Assembly: GCA_946186535.1 (NCBI GenBank)
Contig: CAMHNT010000081.1
Span: 1-9,390 of the forward strand
Source of the DNA: an uncultured Clostridia bacterium
Lineage (GTDB): Bacteria > Bacillota > Clostridia > Oscillospirales > Acutalibacteraceae
DNA: 9,390 nt
Reading direction: 5' to 3'
The position numbers and the translations under genes are program-made. The notes beneath the pieces are model-generated. The model made no database searches, was not told where the DNA came from, and was given only the letters and a program-made list of their open reading frames with translations. This document shows positions 1 to 7,056 of this stretch, one piece after another; within the stretch, counting starts at the first letter, position 1; every line of letters starts with the position of its first letter.

Positions 1-209
1 AGCTCGTTTGCTTTGCGTTCGTATTCGTCAATTTTCTCGATTGTCTTTCCTATCACATCTTTATCCGAGCTTGACTTCACACCGCCTGTACTGTCGTATG
101 TGACCGCCCTGCCGTATAGACTCTGTCTCAGCTTATCGGCTTTTGCAAGAGTGAGATTTATTTCTCGGTCTATGTAGTATACTTGACTCAAGTACTCTTT
201 CGCAGTCAT
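1..209 (-). CDS. DUF1492-like phage protein (possible ArpU/RinA-type late regulator), 3' end outside window
   Basis: Only the first 69 residues are visible; the frame is open to the window edge. The ATG at 209-207 overlaps the stop of the SNF2 gene (ATGA junction) and has a GAGGTGAGG ribosome binding site at the right distance, so the start is firm and translation is probably coupled. The N-terminus reads MTAKEYLSQVYYIDREINLT, followed by LAKADKLRQSLYGRA and a Ser/Lys-rich stretch. This opening matches my memory of the DUF1492 family, small helical phage proteins placed at the end of early/replication modules in Firmicutes phages and thought to be related to ArpU/RinA-like, sigma-region-4-type activators of late genes. 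The C-terminal helix-turn-helix expected for that role lies outside the window, so the regulatory function is inference from the N-terminus and position. Confidence 0.6.
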   Translation of the reverse strand, partial: MTAKEYLSQVYYIDREINLTLAKADKLRQSLYGRAVTYDSTGGVKSSSDKDVIGKTIEKIDEYERKANE

Positions 210-1588
210 ATTTCCTCACCTCTTCTAAACTCCCTCCCGTACTTCGCCTTTAGGGCCTCGATCACATTCTTTTGCACGTCTGCTTTGCCTTGTAAGCTTT
301 GCAGCACCTTTTCATCACACGTGTGTTCGGTTATCAGGTGATGTATAATGACCGTCTGCTCCTGCCCTTGTCTGTAAAGTCGTGCGTTTGCCTGTTGGTA
401 TAATTCAAGTGACCATGTAAGACCAAACCACACAATAATACTGCCGCCCGCCTGCAAATTAAGCCCGTGACCTGCTCCGGCAGGGTGCGCAAGCAAAAGC
501 GGAATTTCTCCGTTGTTCCAATCTTCAATATCATCGGAACTCTCAAGCTTTTTGGCAAACTCGAATTTTGCCTTTATTCTTTCGAGATCGTGCTTGAAGC
601 TGTAAAAGCACAAAATAGGCTTACCGTTTGAGGTGTCTATAAGCTCTGCCAATGCGTCAAGCTTCCGATCGTTCGTCTTTGCGTATTCTCCGGTGCTCAT
701 ATACATTGCGCCGTTGCTGTATTGTAGTAATTTAGTCGTAAGTGCTGCGGCGGTAGCTGCCGTTACTTCTCCTTCAGCAAACTGCATATATGCATTTCTT
801 TCAAACTCTTCGTAGCCGCTTAACTGCTCAGGTGTCATTTTGACGCTTACAACCGAATCTATCCTTTCAGGCATTTCAAGCCAATCCTCCGCTTTCATAG
901 AAATGCATATATCCGATATTTTTTGAAGTATCGCTTTTTCTGCGTCCTCTTTAGGCTTGTAGTTGAATATCGTTGTCTGATTTCTCTGATTTGGTACGAA
1001 ATACCGTTCTCTGTACCCTGTTACCGTTCTGCCTAAACGCTCGCCGCCGTCTATCAGATATATCTGAGACCACAAGTCAATAAGCCCGTTGGGTGCAGGC
1101 GTACCCGTAAGACCCACAACTCGTGTACTTCTTGATATATACTTTTTCAATGCTCTGAACCTCTGCGCTTTGGGTGACTTGAAGCTCGAAAGCTCGTCGA
1201 TCACAACCATATCGAAGAACCAACCGTTCCCGATACTTGAAAGCTCGTTGGTGAGCCACACCACATTTTCACGATTAATCACATATACATCTGCGTCCTG
1301 CGCAAGAGCTAATCTTCTCTGCCGTGGTGTACCTAATATTTTGGAAACTGTCAGCCCCTTGAGGTGATCCCACTTATCGCACTCTCTGCTCCATGTATCT
1401 TCTGCCACTCTCAGAGGGGCAATAACAAGCACCTTTGAAACCTCAAATCTGTTATATATCAGATCTTCAACCGCCGTTAGCGTGATAACTGTCTTTCCAA
1501 GCCCCATGTCAAGGAACAGTCCGCATTTCGGAGTATCGTATATTTTGTCAATTGCCATTCTCTGGTACTTGTGCGGTACAAATTTCAT
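206..1588 (-). CDS. Phage SNF2-type (SF2) DNA helicase/translocase
   Basis: A 460-aa ATP-dependent dsDNA translocase of the SNF2 branch of superfamily 2. Visible motifs in order: a Q-motif-like start (PHKYQRMAI, residues 5-13), Walker A DMGLGKT (27-33), motif Ia IAPLR (56-60), Walker B DELS (131-134, the DEAH-box equivalent), motif III GLTGTPAPNG (159-168), motif IV around CFYSFKHDLERI (327-338), motif V GHGLNLQAG (373-381) and motif VI QQANARLYRQGQ (398-409) with the arginine fingers. Both RecA-like lobes are complete but lack large insertions or accessory domains, as is usual for the compact phage version. The ATG at 1588 has a consensus AGGAGG six bases upstream. Its 5' end overlaps the VRR-NUC gene by 41 bp in a different frame, and its 3' end overlaps the DUF1492-like gene. 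The pairing with VRR-NUC suggests joint work in DNA remodelling, repair or replication fork processing; the exact substrate is unknown. Confidence 0.93.
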   Translation of the reverse strand: MKFVPHKYQRMAIDKIYDTPKCGLFLDMGLGKTVITLTAVEDLIYNRFEVSKVLVIAPLRVAEDTWSRECDKWDHLKGLTVSKILGTPRQRRLALAQDADVYVINRENVVWLTNELSSIGNGWFFDMVVIDELSSFKSPKAQRFRALKKYISRSTRVVGLTGTPAPNGLIDLWSQIYLIDGGERLGRTVTGYRERYFVPNQRNQTTIFNYKPKEDAEKAILQKISDICISMKAEDWLEMPERIDSVVSVKMTPEQLSGYEEFERNAYMQFAEGEVTAATAAALTTKLLQYSNGAMYMSTGEYAKTNDRKLDALAELIDTSNGKPILCFYSFKHDLERIKAKFEFAKKLESSDDIEDWNNGEIPLLLAHPAGAGHGLNLQAGGSIIVWFGLTWSLELYQQANARLYRQGQEQTVIIHHLITEHTCDEKVLQSLQGKADVQKNVIEALKAKYGREFRRGEEI

Positions 1589-1850
1589 ACAGCACCTCCT
1601 TCACCTTTTCTTTACTGTCGATCACAAACACATCTGCGCCGAGCCGCTTTAACTGTTCGTGTACTCTTACCTGCTCCGCCCGTGGCCTTTGCTTTGGCGC
1701 TTTCACCTCTGCAAATACAATTCTGCCTCCAGGCATTATGATTATTCTATCGGGCAGCCCTCGCATACTTGAAGAATTGAACTTTAAGCATATGCCGCCC
1801 CTATCTTCTACACATCTTTTTAAGTAATTTTCAATGTTCGCCTCTTGCAT
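1548..1850 (-). CDS. VRR-NUC domain nuclease
   Basis: A 100-aa stand-alone VRR-NUC protein, a minimal form of the PD-(D/E)XK superfamily also found at the C-terminus of the FAN1 repair nuclease. The catalytic pattern is complete: an early acidic residue near the N-terminal helix (E3/E7), GLPD with D34, FAEVK with E48 and K50, and a downstream Q60 in PRAEQ. Phage single-domain VRR-NUC proteins are about this size and have been linked to structure-specific DNA cleavage such as Holliday-junction processing; the substrate here is inferred. The ATG at 1850-1848 gives the usual N-terminus, but its ribosome binding site is weak (AAAGG about 12 bases upstream). It follows the repeat-rich intergenic region directly, and its last 41 bp overlap the start of the SNF2 gene. 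Co-transcription with that helicase is likely. Confidence 0.92.
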   Translation of the reverse strand: MQEANIENYLKRCVEDRGGICLKFNSSSMRGLPDRIIIMPGGRIVFAEVKAPKQRPRAEQVRVHEQLKRLGADVFVIDSKEKVKEVLYEICTAQVPENGN

Positions 1851-1923
1851 TTTCTTTTTTTGCCTTTCTGATGTAAAAGTGTTACCCTAAAAAATGCGAT
1901 AAAATCTAATATTTCCTTTTACG

Positions 1924-2054
1924 AGGTAACAAGGTAACAAAAATTCTATTAACTGCCTTCGATTATAGAAATTATAGATTTTATTATCTTCTTTAGTTTC
2001 TATAATTTCTATAATTCAATATACTTAATATAAAAAATTGTTACCTTGTTACCT
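1924..2054. repeat. Middle 17-bp perfect inverted repeat made of paired GGTAACA heptamers
   Basis: Left arm 1924-1940 is AGGTAACAAGGTAACAA, and right arm 2038-2054 is TTGTTACCTTGTTACCT, its exact reverse complement. Each arm is itself a tandem direct repeat of GGTAACA with an 8-bp period. The heptamer pairs point inward toward the AT-rich core and are separated by 97 bp. This is typical of binding sites for a dimeric or cooperative DNA-binding protein. Confidence 0.9.
1962..2015. repeat. Inner 17-bp perfect inverted repeat made of paired ATTATAGA octamers
   Basis: Left arm 1962-1978 is ATTATAGAAATTATAGA, and right arm 1999-2015 is TCTATAATTTCTATAAT, its exact reverse complement, with a 20-base loop between them. 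Each arm holds two ATTATAGA octamers one base apart, giving four octamers in all. Its centre (1988.5) almost coincides with that of the middle inverted repeat (1989). It can form a purely AU-rich hairpin in RNA or a cruciform in DNA. Confidence 0.9.
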
Positions 2055-2113
2055 TCGCTCAAAAAATGCGACAATTCCTATATTTTTAAGGTAACAAACA
2101 GGGTAACACTTTT

Positions 2114-4510
2114 TTATTTTATTCTCAAAAAACCTCTTTGGGCACCATATAGTTTTCCGAATTTCTTAACACCTTTTGTCTGTTGCCAATCCCCCGTTCT
2201 CAGAATAATGTCCTTGATCTCTTTGCACTTCTGATAGCTGAAATCTTTTCTGTCGCCGCCGAATGCCTCACACCACACCTCTAAAGGGCAAACACGTTCA
2301 CGCTTTATTGTTCCCTCGGCTTTTACTCCGAAGTCATTACCGTTTAAGAATAATCGTCTGTCGCTCAGCTCCATTTCTGCCCAGTTATCAGGCAGCAGCG
2401 TATTCAGATACTTTATCACATCACCCGTAAGCGGACTTTCTTCAAAGTGGCTGTCCTGCTCCTGCAATGCAAGCTCTTTAAGCTCAGCGGTATCCATATA
2501 GATTTTTTCGCCGCCTTTATAGAGCTGCACCGCCTCTGCCCACAGCTGATCTATTTCGTAGTCTGTCAGATCTTCAAACACATTTTTTGCCGCCTTTTCA
2601 GCGTGTACGTCTATCGGATAAAAACGTCTGTTACCTGTCTGATCTCTCAGAAACTCATGCTGATTTGTCGTACCTATAAAAACGCACTGCCTTTTTCGTA
2701 TCTCTGTATGATGTCCGTAAGCGGCTCTGTATGCGTCCTCTGATTTTGCGGTAAAGTGCTTTACTGCTTCTACCTCATTTCTTTTAAGTGCCGATAACTC
2801 CGCTATTTCAATTATCCAAAAGCCCTGCAATTGTTCGTATGCCTCTTTACCCTGTACCGTTGTCAATGTATCGGAGAACCAGTTCCTACCGAGCTTATGT
2901 ATTATATAGCTTTTTCCGCACCCTTGCTTACCGACAAGCACGAGTACGTTGTCATACTTTATACCCGGAACATAAATTCTTGCGGCGGCGGCCGTCAGCG
3001 TCTTTCTTGTTACCGCCCTTGTATATGCGTTATCCTCTGCGCCGAGATAGTCAACAAACAAAGTTTCAACACGCTTTACGCCGTCCCATTCAAGCGAATT
3101 GAGGTAGTCAAGCACCGGGTGAAAGCTGTTGTTCATACTAACCAGCGTCCATGCGTCTTTTACGGCAGACTGCGACTTTATACCATAAACATTTTCTGTG
3201 TAGTGTCTTAGTCCTGCGTCGTCTGTATCTGTCCATTCTCGCTCGGTTTGGTCACTGTCCCACGGAACGGCACCCGTTACAATGTGCCTTCGTGTAAACA
3301 AATTATACGCAAGCCTGCCCTTTAAGCTTTTATCATTGGAGTATATCTTTACGCAGTTGTCTATTGTCGGCAGATTGTTGCCTTTTCTGTCGCACGCAAG
3401 GTCAAGAACCCAATCATCTTCTTTTTCGTCCGGCTTGTTCTGAGCTATGATGTCTGCGAAGTCCTCAGAGCAAGACTGCGTTTTTTCCTTATGCAACAAA
3501 AGTCTTACGTTCTTATCGTTTGCCGCCAGCTCCTGCATAGCAATGTAAGACGGCATTTTTACTGTCGGAGTACCGTCTTTTGCGTCCTCGTCAAGGTCTT
3601 TGAATTTATGTATCCGCACTAAGTCAAATGCATTGCAGAGGCTGCCGCCTGCGGGATCAGTAGCATGATTTGAATACGCAAACTTACCGTTTTCATAAAT
3701 TACCAGCCCTGCCGCCGTACTGCCGTTGATGTATGTATATCTTCCGTTGTCGGTACACTTTGAGTACACATCAGAAAGAAAATTCTCGATGACACCGGGC
3801 ACATCATAACAACGGCAGAAAGCACCGATAACACCTTTTTTCAAAGTGGGATCTTCCTGCTTTTTCAAAAGCCGTTCTTTGCTCTTTACCGTTCGTGATG
3901 ATGTGGGCCATTGCGAAACGTCCTTCCAGTCGTTATACTCGCAGAGTACCTTATCAGCGTCTAACAGTTTATTTTCCTTATGCTCGAATACATACTCTCC
4001 GTCAATACTCGTTGACGGCCAATACATTAATCTTTGCGGCTGATATGTGGTATCGTCGAACATATCAATACCGATATTCTCGGCTATTTTTCTTGCTATT
4101 GCCTCATACTCCTCGGCGGAACAATCTCTTGACAGCGGTATTATCAATCTCAATCTCGGATTATCGGGTGTGTGCTTGTGCGTGGAGTAAATGCAGTAGG
4201 TGTATTCTGCAAACATCTCCACCGTGTCGCAAAAATCAGCGGCGGCAAAGTCTGCGTCAAGAGTTATCATTGATCTGCTGTGGACGTACCCGCTTTTTCG
4301 TTTGCCGCCTTTGAGATTACCTGCTACAAAGCCGCCTATATCTTTTATTTCGTCTTGCTTTGATTTCGACAGATTTCTGTATTCTCCCTGGGTTTCGGGT
4401 GTTCGCGTAGTGCTTTGCAGACGATTTATAAATTCTTCCCAGCTTATTTTACTGTTTTTCCAGATACTTGTATTTCTGCTCAAACCTGTTGCGATATTAA
4501 AAATTCTCAA
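2114..4510 (-). CDS. VirE-type phage primase-helicase (N-terminal AEP-like primase domain, C-terminal P-loop helicase)
   Basis: A 798-aa two-part replication protein starting at TTG (4510-4508). The N-terminal part starts RIFNIATGLSRN, as in phage VirE-family primases. SMITLDADFA (residues 80-89) gives a DxD pair (D85, D87), and YSTHKHTPDNPRLRLIIPL (108-126) follows; both resemble motifs I and II of archaeo-eukaryotic-type primases. The C-terminal part is the virulence-associated E / SF3-like helicase: Walker A GKQGCGKS (527-534), acidic Walker B in WIIEIAEL (565-572), sensor-like GTTNQHEFL (613-621) and an arginine-finger region TGNRRFYP (625-632). It likely primes synthesis and unwinds the template for the polymerase encoded just upstream. 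The frame is open for 26 codons before the TTG to an ATG at 4588, but that stretch overlaps the polymerase gene and does not look like the family. The gene ends one base from the outer inverted repeat. Confidence 0.93.
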   Translation of the reverse strand: MRIFNIATGLSRNTSIWKNSKISWEEFINRLQSTTRTPETQGEYRNLSKSKQDEIKDIGGFVAGNLKGGKRKSGYVHSRSMITLDADFAAADFCDTVEMFAEYTYCIYSTHKHTPDNPRLRLIIPLSRDCSAEEYEAIARKIAENIGIDMFDDTTYQPQRLMYWPSTSIDGEYVFEHKENKLLDADKVLCEYNDWKDVSQWPTSSRTVKSKERLLKKQEDPTLKKGVIGAFCRCYDVPGVIENFLSDVYSKCTDNGRYTYINGSTAAGLVIYENGKFAYSNHATDPAGGSLCNAFDLVRIHKFKDLDEDAKDGTPTVKMPSYIAMQELAANDKNVRLLLHKEKTQSCSEDFADIIAQNKPDEKEDDWVLDLACDRKGNNLPTIDNCVKIYSNDKSLKGRLAYNLFTRRHIVTGAVPWDSDQTEREWTDTDDAGLRHYTENVYGIKSQSAVKDAWTLVSMNNSFHPVLDYLNSLEWDGVKRVETLFVDYLGAEDNAYTRAVTRKTLTAAAARIYVPGIKYDNVLVLVGKQGCGKSYIIHKLGRNWFSDTLTTVQGKEAYEQLQGFWIIEIAELSALKRNEVEAVKHFTAKSEDAYRAAYGHHTEIRKRQCVFIGTTNQHEFLRDQTGNRRFYPIDVHAEKAAKNVFEDLTDYEIDQLWAEAVQLYKGGEKIYMDTAELKELALQEQDSHFEESPLTGDVIKYLNTLLPDNWAEMELSDRRLFLNGNDFGVKAEGTIKRERVCPLEVWCEAFGGDRKDFSYQKCKEIKDIILRTGDWQQTKGVKKFGKLYGAQRGFLRIK

Positions 4511-4515
4511 TTTTC

Positions 4516-4524
4516 CACCTCCTT
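4516..4524 (-). promoter_or_regulatory. Ribosome binding site that fixes the TTG start of the primase-helicase
   Basis: On the minus strand the polymerase stop TGA (4527-4525) is followed directly by AAGGAGGTG, a near-perfect match to the 16S anti-Shine-Dalgarno sequence. The TTG at 4510-4508 lies seven bases after AGGAGG. No ATG or GTG follows at a usable distance, so TTG is the start. Confidence 0.85.
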
Positions 4525-6468
4525 TCAATCTTTTTTGTAAAACGGTGTCTCGTATGCTTCGGCTTTGAGGTTCAGACCCTTTGCCCACGGTATAGGCTCA
4601 CCCATGATCGCCGCCACTTCATCAGCAGACGAAACACCGACAGGCACATCAAGTATTACTTCGTCATGCACATGGAAATTCACTTCAAAGCCTCTGTCTT
4701 CGAGCCTTATTATCGATTCTGCAAGACAATCTCTTGCAACGGCCTGCACAATGTTTTCAACGAGTTTTCCGCCGAAGGTCTCAAGCCTTTCCCATGTATT
4801 TTTTGTTTGATTCATACCCATATATGTAATTGACGGACTTCCGAATTTGTTCTCGCCTATCTGCGGTTTAACGTATGCTATACATCTGCCCGACAGCAGT
4901 TCTATGAACAGAATACCCGAACGCACATAAAAGCTTATACCGCACTTAATCTTCTGCGGTTCTCCTTTTATCGCTTTCATAGCGGCTTTTTCGCAGTCCT
5001 TCCAGAACGCTGTTATTTTCGGGTTAGACGATCGCCACATATCGACAAGCGGCTGTAATTCTTCTTCACTCAGTCCCATTTCCAAAGCGCCCATTGATCT
5101 TAAAGCCCCAACCGAACCGCCGTAGCCGAGTGCCAATTCCGCTATTTTACCCTTTTGTCTGAGGTGTCCGTTTAGGCCATGCTTTACAACGGGGACTTTG
5201 AACATCTGAGAAGCTGAAGCACAGTATATATCTCCGCCCTTGTCGAAAACGTCAAGCCGCCACTTCTCGCCCGACAAGTACGCAATAACTCGTGCCTCGA
5301 TAGCGGAAAAGTCGGATACAATAAAGCGTCTGCCCTCGCTCGGTATTAAGGCCGTGCGTATAAGCTCCGATAACGTGTTCGGAACGTCATAGAGCATATC
5401 AAACACAGCATAGTCACCGTCACAAACAGACTGCCTTGCAAGTTCTAAGTCGTTTATGTGGTTTTGAGGTAAATTTTGCACCTGTACAGATCTCCCTGCC
5501 CAGCGCCCTGTGCGGCTTGCTCCGTAAAATTGGAGTATGCCTCTTATTCTGCCGTCGGCGCATACTGCGTTTATCATAGCCTCGTATTTTTTTGTAGATG
5601 TCTTTGAAAGCTGTGTTCTCAGCGTCAAAACTCTTTTCAGCAAAAGGTCATTGCTTGTTTTGATAATATCTTTTACTGCTTTTTTATCTAAGCTTTCTAA
5701 GCTTTCTCCCATTCTGTTTTCAGCCCAGCTTTTAAGCTGCGCAACAGACTTCGGATTATCAAGCCCTGTAAGCTTTTCAGCCTCACATATACATTTTTCG
5801 CTGTGTTGTTTGTCATACCGAATAGCATTTTCAGCCATTTTAATATCCGCCCTCACGCCTCTGTCGGCTATTCGCTGATCGTATTCCCAGAGTTTTTGTT
5901 CGCTCTCTTTTAGCGAGAAACGGCTTAATTTGCGTTTTATTTCTCGCTCGACCACTACATCCTGTTTACAGTAATCTTTGAATACTGCCCATTTTTCGGT
6001 GTCGTGTGAGGGTAAATTTCGAGTGCGTCCGCCGTTGCTTTTTGTCGGCTTGCATGGTTTTGAAAAATAATCAATACAGGCTTTGCCGGCTCTGTCCTTT
6101 TGCTCGGAAAGTCCTAAAGCCCGTGCTGTTCCTGCGAGCGAATGAGGAAGTCCGAGTTCGCACGCCTGCACCATAGTACAGCGCCATTGCTCCGGCGGCA
6201 TGGGTACGCCTAAATATTTACTGATACAGGTTCTCTCGAAATTTGCGTTAAACGCTGTTTTTATTATGCTGCTATCGGTCAATGCAGATAAAACATCATG
6301 TGACAGTACCTCACCGCTTGCAAGATCAATTATTTGTACGTCTTCATCATCGAAAGCATAACCGAAAAGGAGTATACTAAAATCGGGAGCGTCTGCATAG
6401 GCGTACACCCCCGATTTAATCAGGTCTTTACTGCTGTATGTTTCGATGTCTATACTAAGCGTATGCAT
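4525..6468 (-). CDS. Phage family A DNA polymerase with 3'-5' proofreading exonuclease domain
   Basis: A 647-aa replicative polymerase, the usual length for phage PolA-type enzymes without a 5'-3' exonuclease domain. The DnaQ-like exonuclease occupies about residues 1-180: Exo I IDIET with D7 and E9, Exo II FNANFE (73-78), and Exo III YCKQD (166-170) with D170. The polymerase domain has motif A SDFSAIEAR (385-393) with D386, motif B R437-x3-K441-x7-Y449-G450 within LRQKGKIAELALGYGG, and motif C HVHDEV (599-604) with D602 and E603. All catalytic residues are present, so it should be active and proofreading. The start ATG shares one base with the stop of the DUF2815 gene (TAATG), and I see no strong ribosome binding site, so it is probably made by translational coupling. 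The stop lies 14 bp before the primase-helicase start. Confidence 0.96.
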   Translation of the reverse strand: MHTLSIDIETYSSKDLIKSGVYAYADAPDFSILLFGYAFDDEDVQIIDLASGEVLSHDVLSALTDSSIIKTAFNANFERTCISKYLGVPMPPEQWRCTMVQACELGLPHSLAGTARALGLSEQKDRAGKACIDYFSKPCKPTKSNGGRTRNLPSHDTEKWAVFKDYCKQDVVVEREIKRKLSRFSLKESEQKLWEYDQRIADRGVRADIKMAENAIRYDKQHSEKCICEAEKLTGLDNPKSVAQLKSWAENRMGESLESLDKKAVKDIIKTSNDLLLKRVLTLRTQLSKTSTKKYEAMINAVCADGRIRGILQFYGASRTGRWAGRSVQVQNLPQNHINDLELARQSVCDGDYAVFDMLYDVPNTLSELIRTALIPSEGRRFIVSDFSAIEARVIAYLSGEKWRLDVFDKGGDIYCASASQMFKVPVVKHGLNGHLRQKGKIAELALGYGGSVGALRSMGALEMGLSEEELQPLVDMWRSSNPKITAFWKDCEKAAMKAIKGEPQKIKCGISFYVRSGILFIELLSGRCIAYVKPQIGENKFGSPSITYMGMNQTKNTWERLETFGGKLVENIVQAVARDCLAESIIRLEDRGFEVNFHVHDEVILDVPVGVSSADEVAAIMGEPIPWAKGLNLKAEAYETPFYKKD

Positions 6469-7040
6469 TAGCCAAGAAAATTGTCTTCGTCGTCCTCGTC
6501 TGTCTGAATGAGTGCGGCGAAATCGTCCTCAGCCTTCGCACGTCCTCCGAGCGGCTCTCCGTCTTCAAGTTTCATCAGATTGTTCAGACCGCACGCAATG
6601 CCTTTGTTGCCGTCTGTATTGAACGCATAGAAGCTGATAGAAGCGTAACCGTAACAGCCGCTGTAAAAGTCTGTTGTGTCAATAATCGGCTGACCGTTCT
6701 TATACACAATTCCCGGACGTGTGCGGCATTTAGCATTTACAAACATCTTACCGGCATACGCCTCGTCGTCTTCCCTGTCCTCGTCACCGTCATGCAGTGG
6801 GAGCTTGAGGTTACCGGGGATTTTGCCGTTTTTACCGCCGAGCTTTGCGATACCCGCCTGCTTTGCGTTATCGACAGCTTTTTCGATAGCGTCAAGCGTC
6901 TTTTTATCCTTCTTATCAATGATGAGAGATACAGAGTAGTTCTCTTTTCCGTTTTTTTCGATCTCGGGGTCGAAGACCTTTACGTATGAAAATCTTACCT
7001 TGCCTGTGATCACCTTAGTATTGTTTGTATTGTTTGTCAT
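6468..7040 (-). CDS. DUF2815 family putative ssDNA-binding protein
   Basis: A 190-aa protein that I recognise as DUF2815, the family next to DUF2800 and phage polymerases in Firmicutes phages. Features are a Thr/Asn-rich N-terminus followed by GKVRFSYVKVFDPE, YSVSLIIDKKDK (35-46), a central acidic loop DGDEDREDDEAYAGK, a block around NAKCRTRPGIVY (102-113) and a FYSGCYGYASISFYAF segment rich in aromatic residues. It ends in a strongly acidic tail (DEDDEDNFLG) like those of SSB and T7 gp2.5-type proteins, which recruit partner enzymes. The mixed beta character, aromatic residues and acidic tail fit an OB-fold ssDNA-binding protein that coats the template and may stimulate annealing. That function is inferred from the family and neighbours. 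The ATG at 7040 follows an AAGGAG site with 9 bases of spacing; the gene is 16 bp after the DUF2800 gene and one base overlaps the polymerase start. Confidence 0.88.
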   Translation of the reverse strand: MTNNTNNTKVITGKVRFSYVKVFDPEIEKNGKENYSVSLIIDKKDKKTLDAIEKAVDNAKQAGIAKLGGKNGKIPGNLKLPLHDGDEDREDDEAYAGKMFVNAKCRTRPGIVYKNGQPIIDTTDFYSGCYGYASISFYAFNTDGNKGIACGLNNLMKLEDGEPLGGRAKAEDDFAALIQTDEDDEDNFLG

Positions 7041-7056
7041 AGTTTAAAACTCCTTT

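Larger units (their letters stand above)
1889..2071 (+). repeat. Direct repeat AAAAAATGCGA, two copies
   Basis: The undecamer AAAAAATGCGA occurs at 1889-1899 and 2061-2071 in the same orientation, breaking the mirror symmetry of the surrounding inverted repeats. Each copy is preceded by a reverse heptamer (TGTTACC) and followed by an AT-rich spacer and then two forward GGTAACA heptamers. The region can therefore also be read as two diverged copies of one unit of about 60-70 bp (1880-1939 and 2047-2108). Confidence 0.85.
1851..2113. other. Repeat-rich intergenic region, candidate replication origin or multi-site operator
   Basis: The only sizeable non-coding stretch in the window (263 bp). 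It begins immediately after the primase-helicase stop and ends at the VRR-NUC start. Seven exact copies of GGTAACA occur: forward at 1925-1931, 1933-1939, 2090-2096 and 2102-2108, reverse at 1880-1886, 2039-2045 and 2047-2053. The two inner pairs have an 8-bp period and face each other across a 98-bp core (1941-2038) that I count as 16 G/C, far more AT-rich than the flanking genes. The core holds a further 17-bp perfect inverted repeat. Iterons flanking an AT-rich element beside replication genes are the hallmarks of a theta-type phage or plasmid origin, with the core as a possible unwinding element. An operator array or a structured leader of the VRR-NUC/SNF2 transcript is an alternative. I see no convincing sigma-70 promoter: TATAAT-like hexamers abound in the core but lack a good -35 partner. 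There is no GC-rich hairpin with a T-tract. Confidence 0.5.
1875..2113. repeat. Outer 14-bp perfect inverted repeat (AAAAGTGTTACCCT)
   Basis: Left arm 1875-1888 reads AAAAGTGTTACCCT, and right arm 2100-2113 reads AGGGTAACACTTTT, its exact reverse complement. Each arm contains one GGTAACA heptamer. The right arm ends at the base next to the primase-helicase stop codon (2114-2116), and the left arm lies 24 bp before the VRR-NUC start. The arms therefore bracket essentially the whole intergenic region. Confidence 0.9.

Noticed and set aside
1962..2015. Sigma-70 promoter using the TATAAT hexamers in the AT-rich core
   Set aside because: TATAAT occurs by virtue of the octamer palindrome on both strands, but none of the copies has a recognisable TTGACA-like hexamer 16-18 bp upstream. 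A weak or activator-dependent promoter cannot be excluded.
1924..2054. CRISPR-like array
   Set aside because: Repeats are 7-17 bp, occur in both orientations and have irregular spacing apart from the 8-bp tandem pairs. There are no repeat-spacer units of CRISPR size and no cas genes; the DUF2800 protein resembles Cas4 only as a member of the same nuclease superfamily.
1875..2113. Miniature transposable element (MITE) with 14-bp terminal inverted repeats
   Set aside because: The flanking bases show no target-site duplication, the heptamers recur inside the region rather than only at its ends, and the boundaries coincide exactly with gene ends.
1875..2113. Rho-independent terminator after the primase-helicase gene
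   Set aside because: The stems are AT-rich, loops are long, and no GC-rich hairpin is followed by a T-tract in the direction of transcription.
2046..3211. Several plus-strand open frames of 60-126 codons opposite the primase-helicase and polymerase genes
   Set aside because: They lie antisense to clearly coding minus-strand genes, have no recognisable domain, and read as mirror frames of the real genes. The same holds for the plus-strand frames elsewhere in the window.
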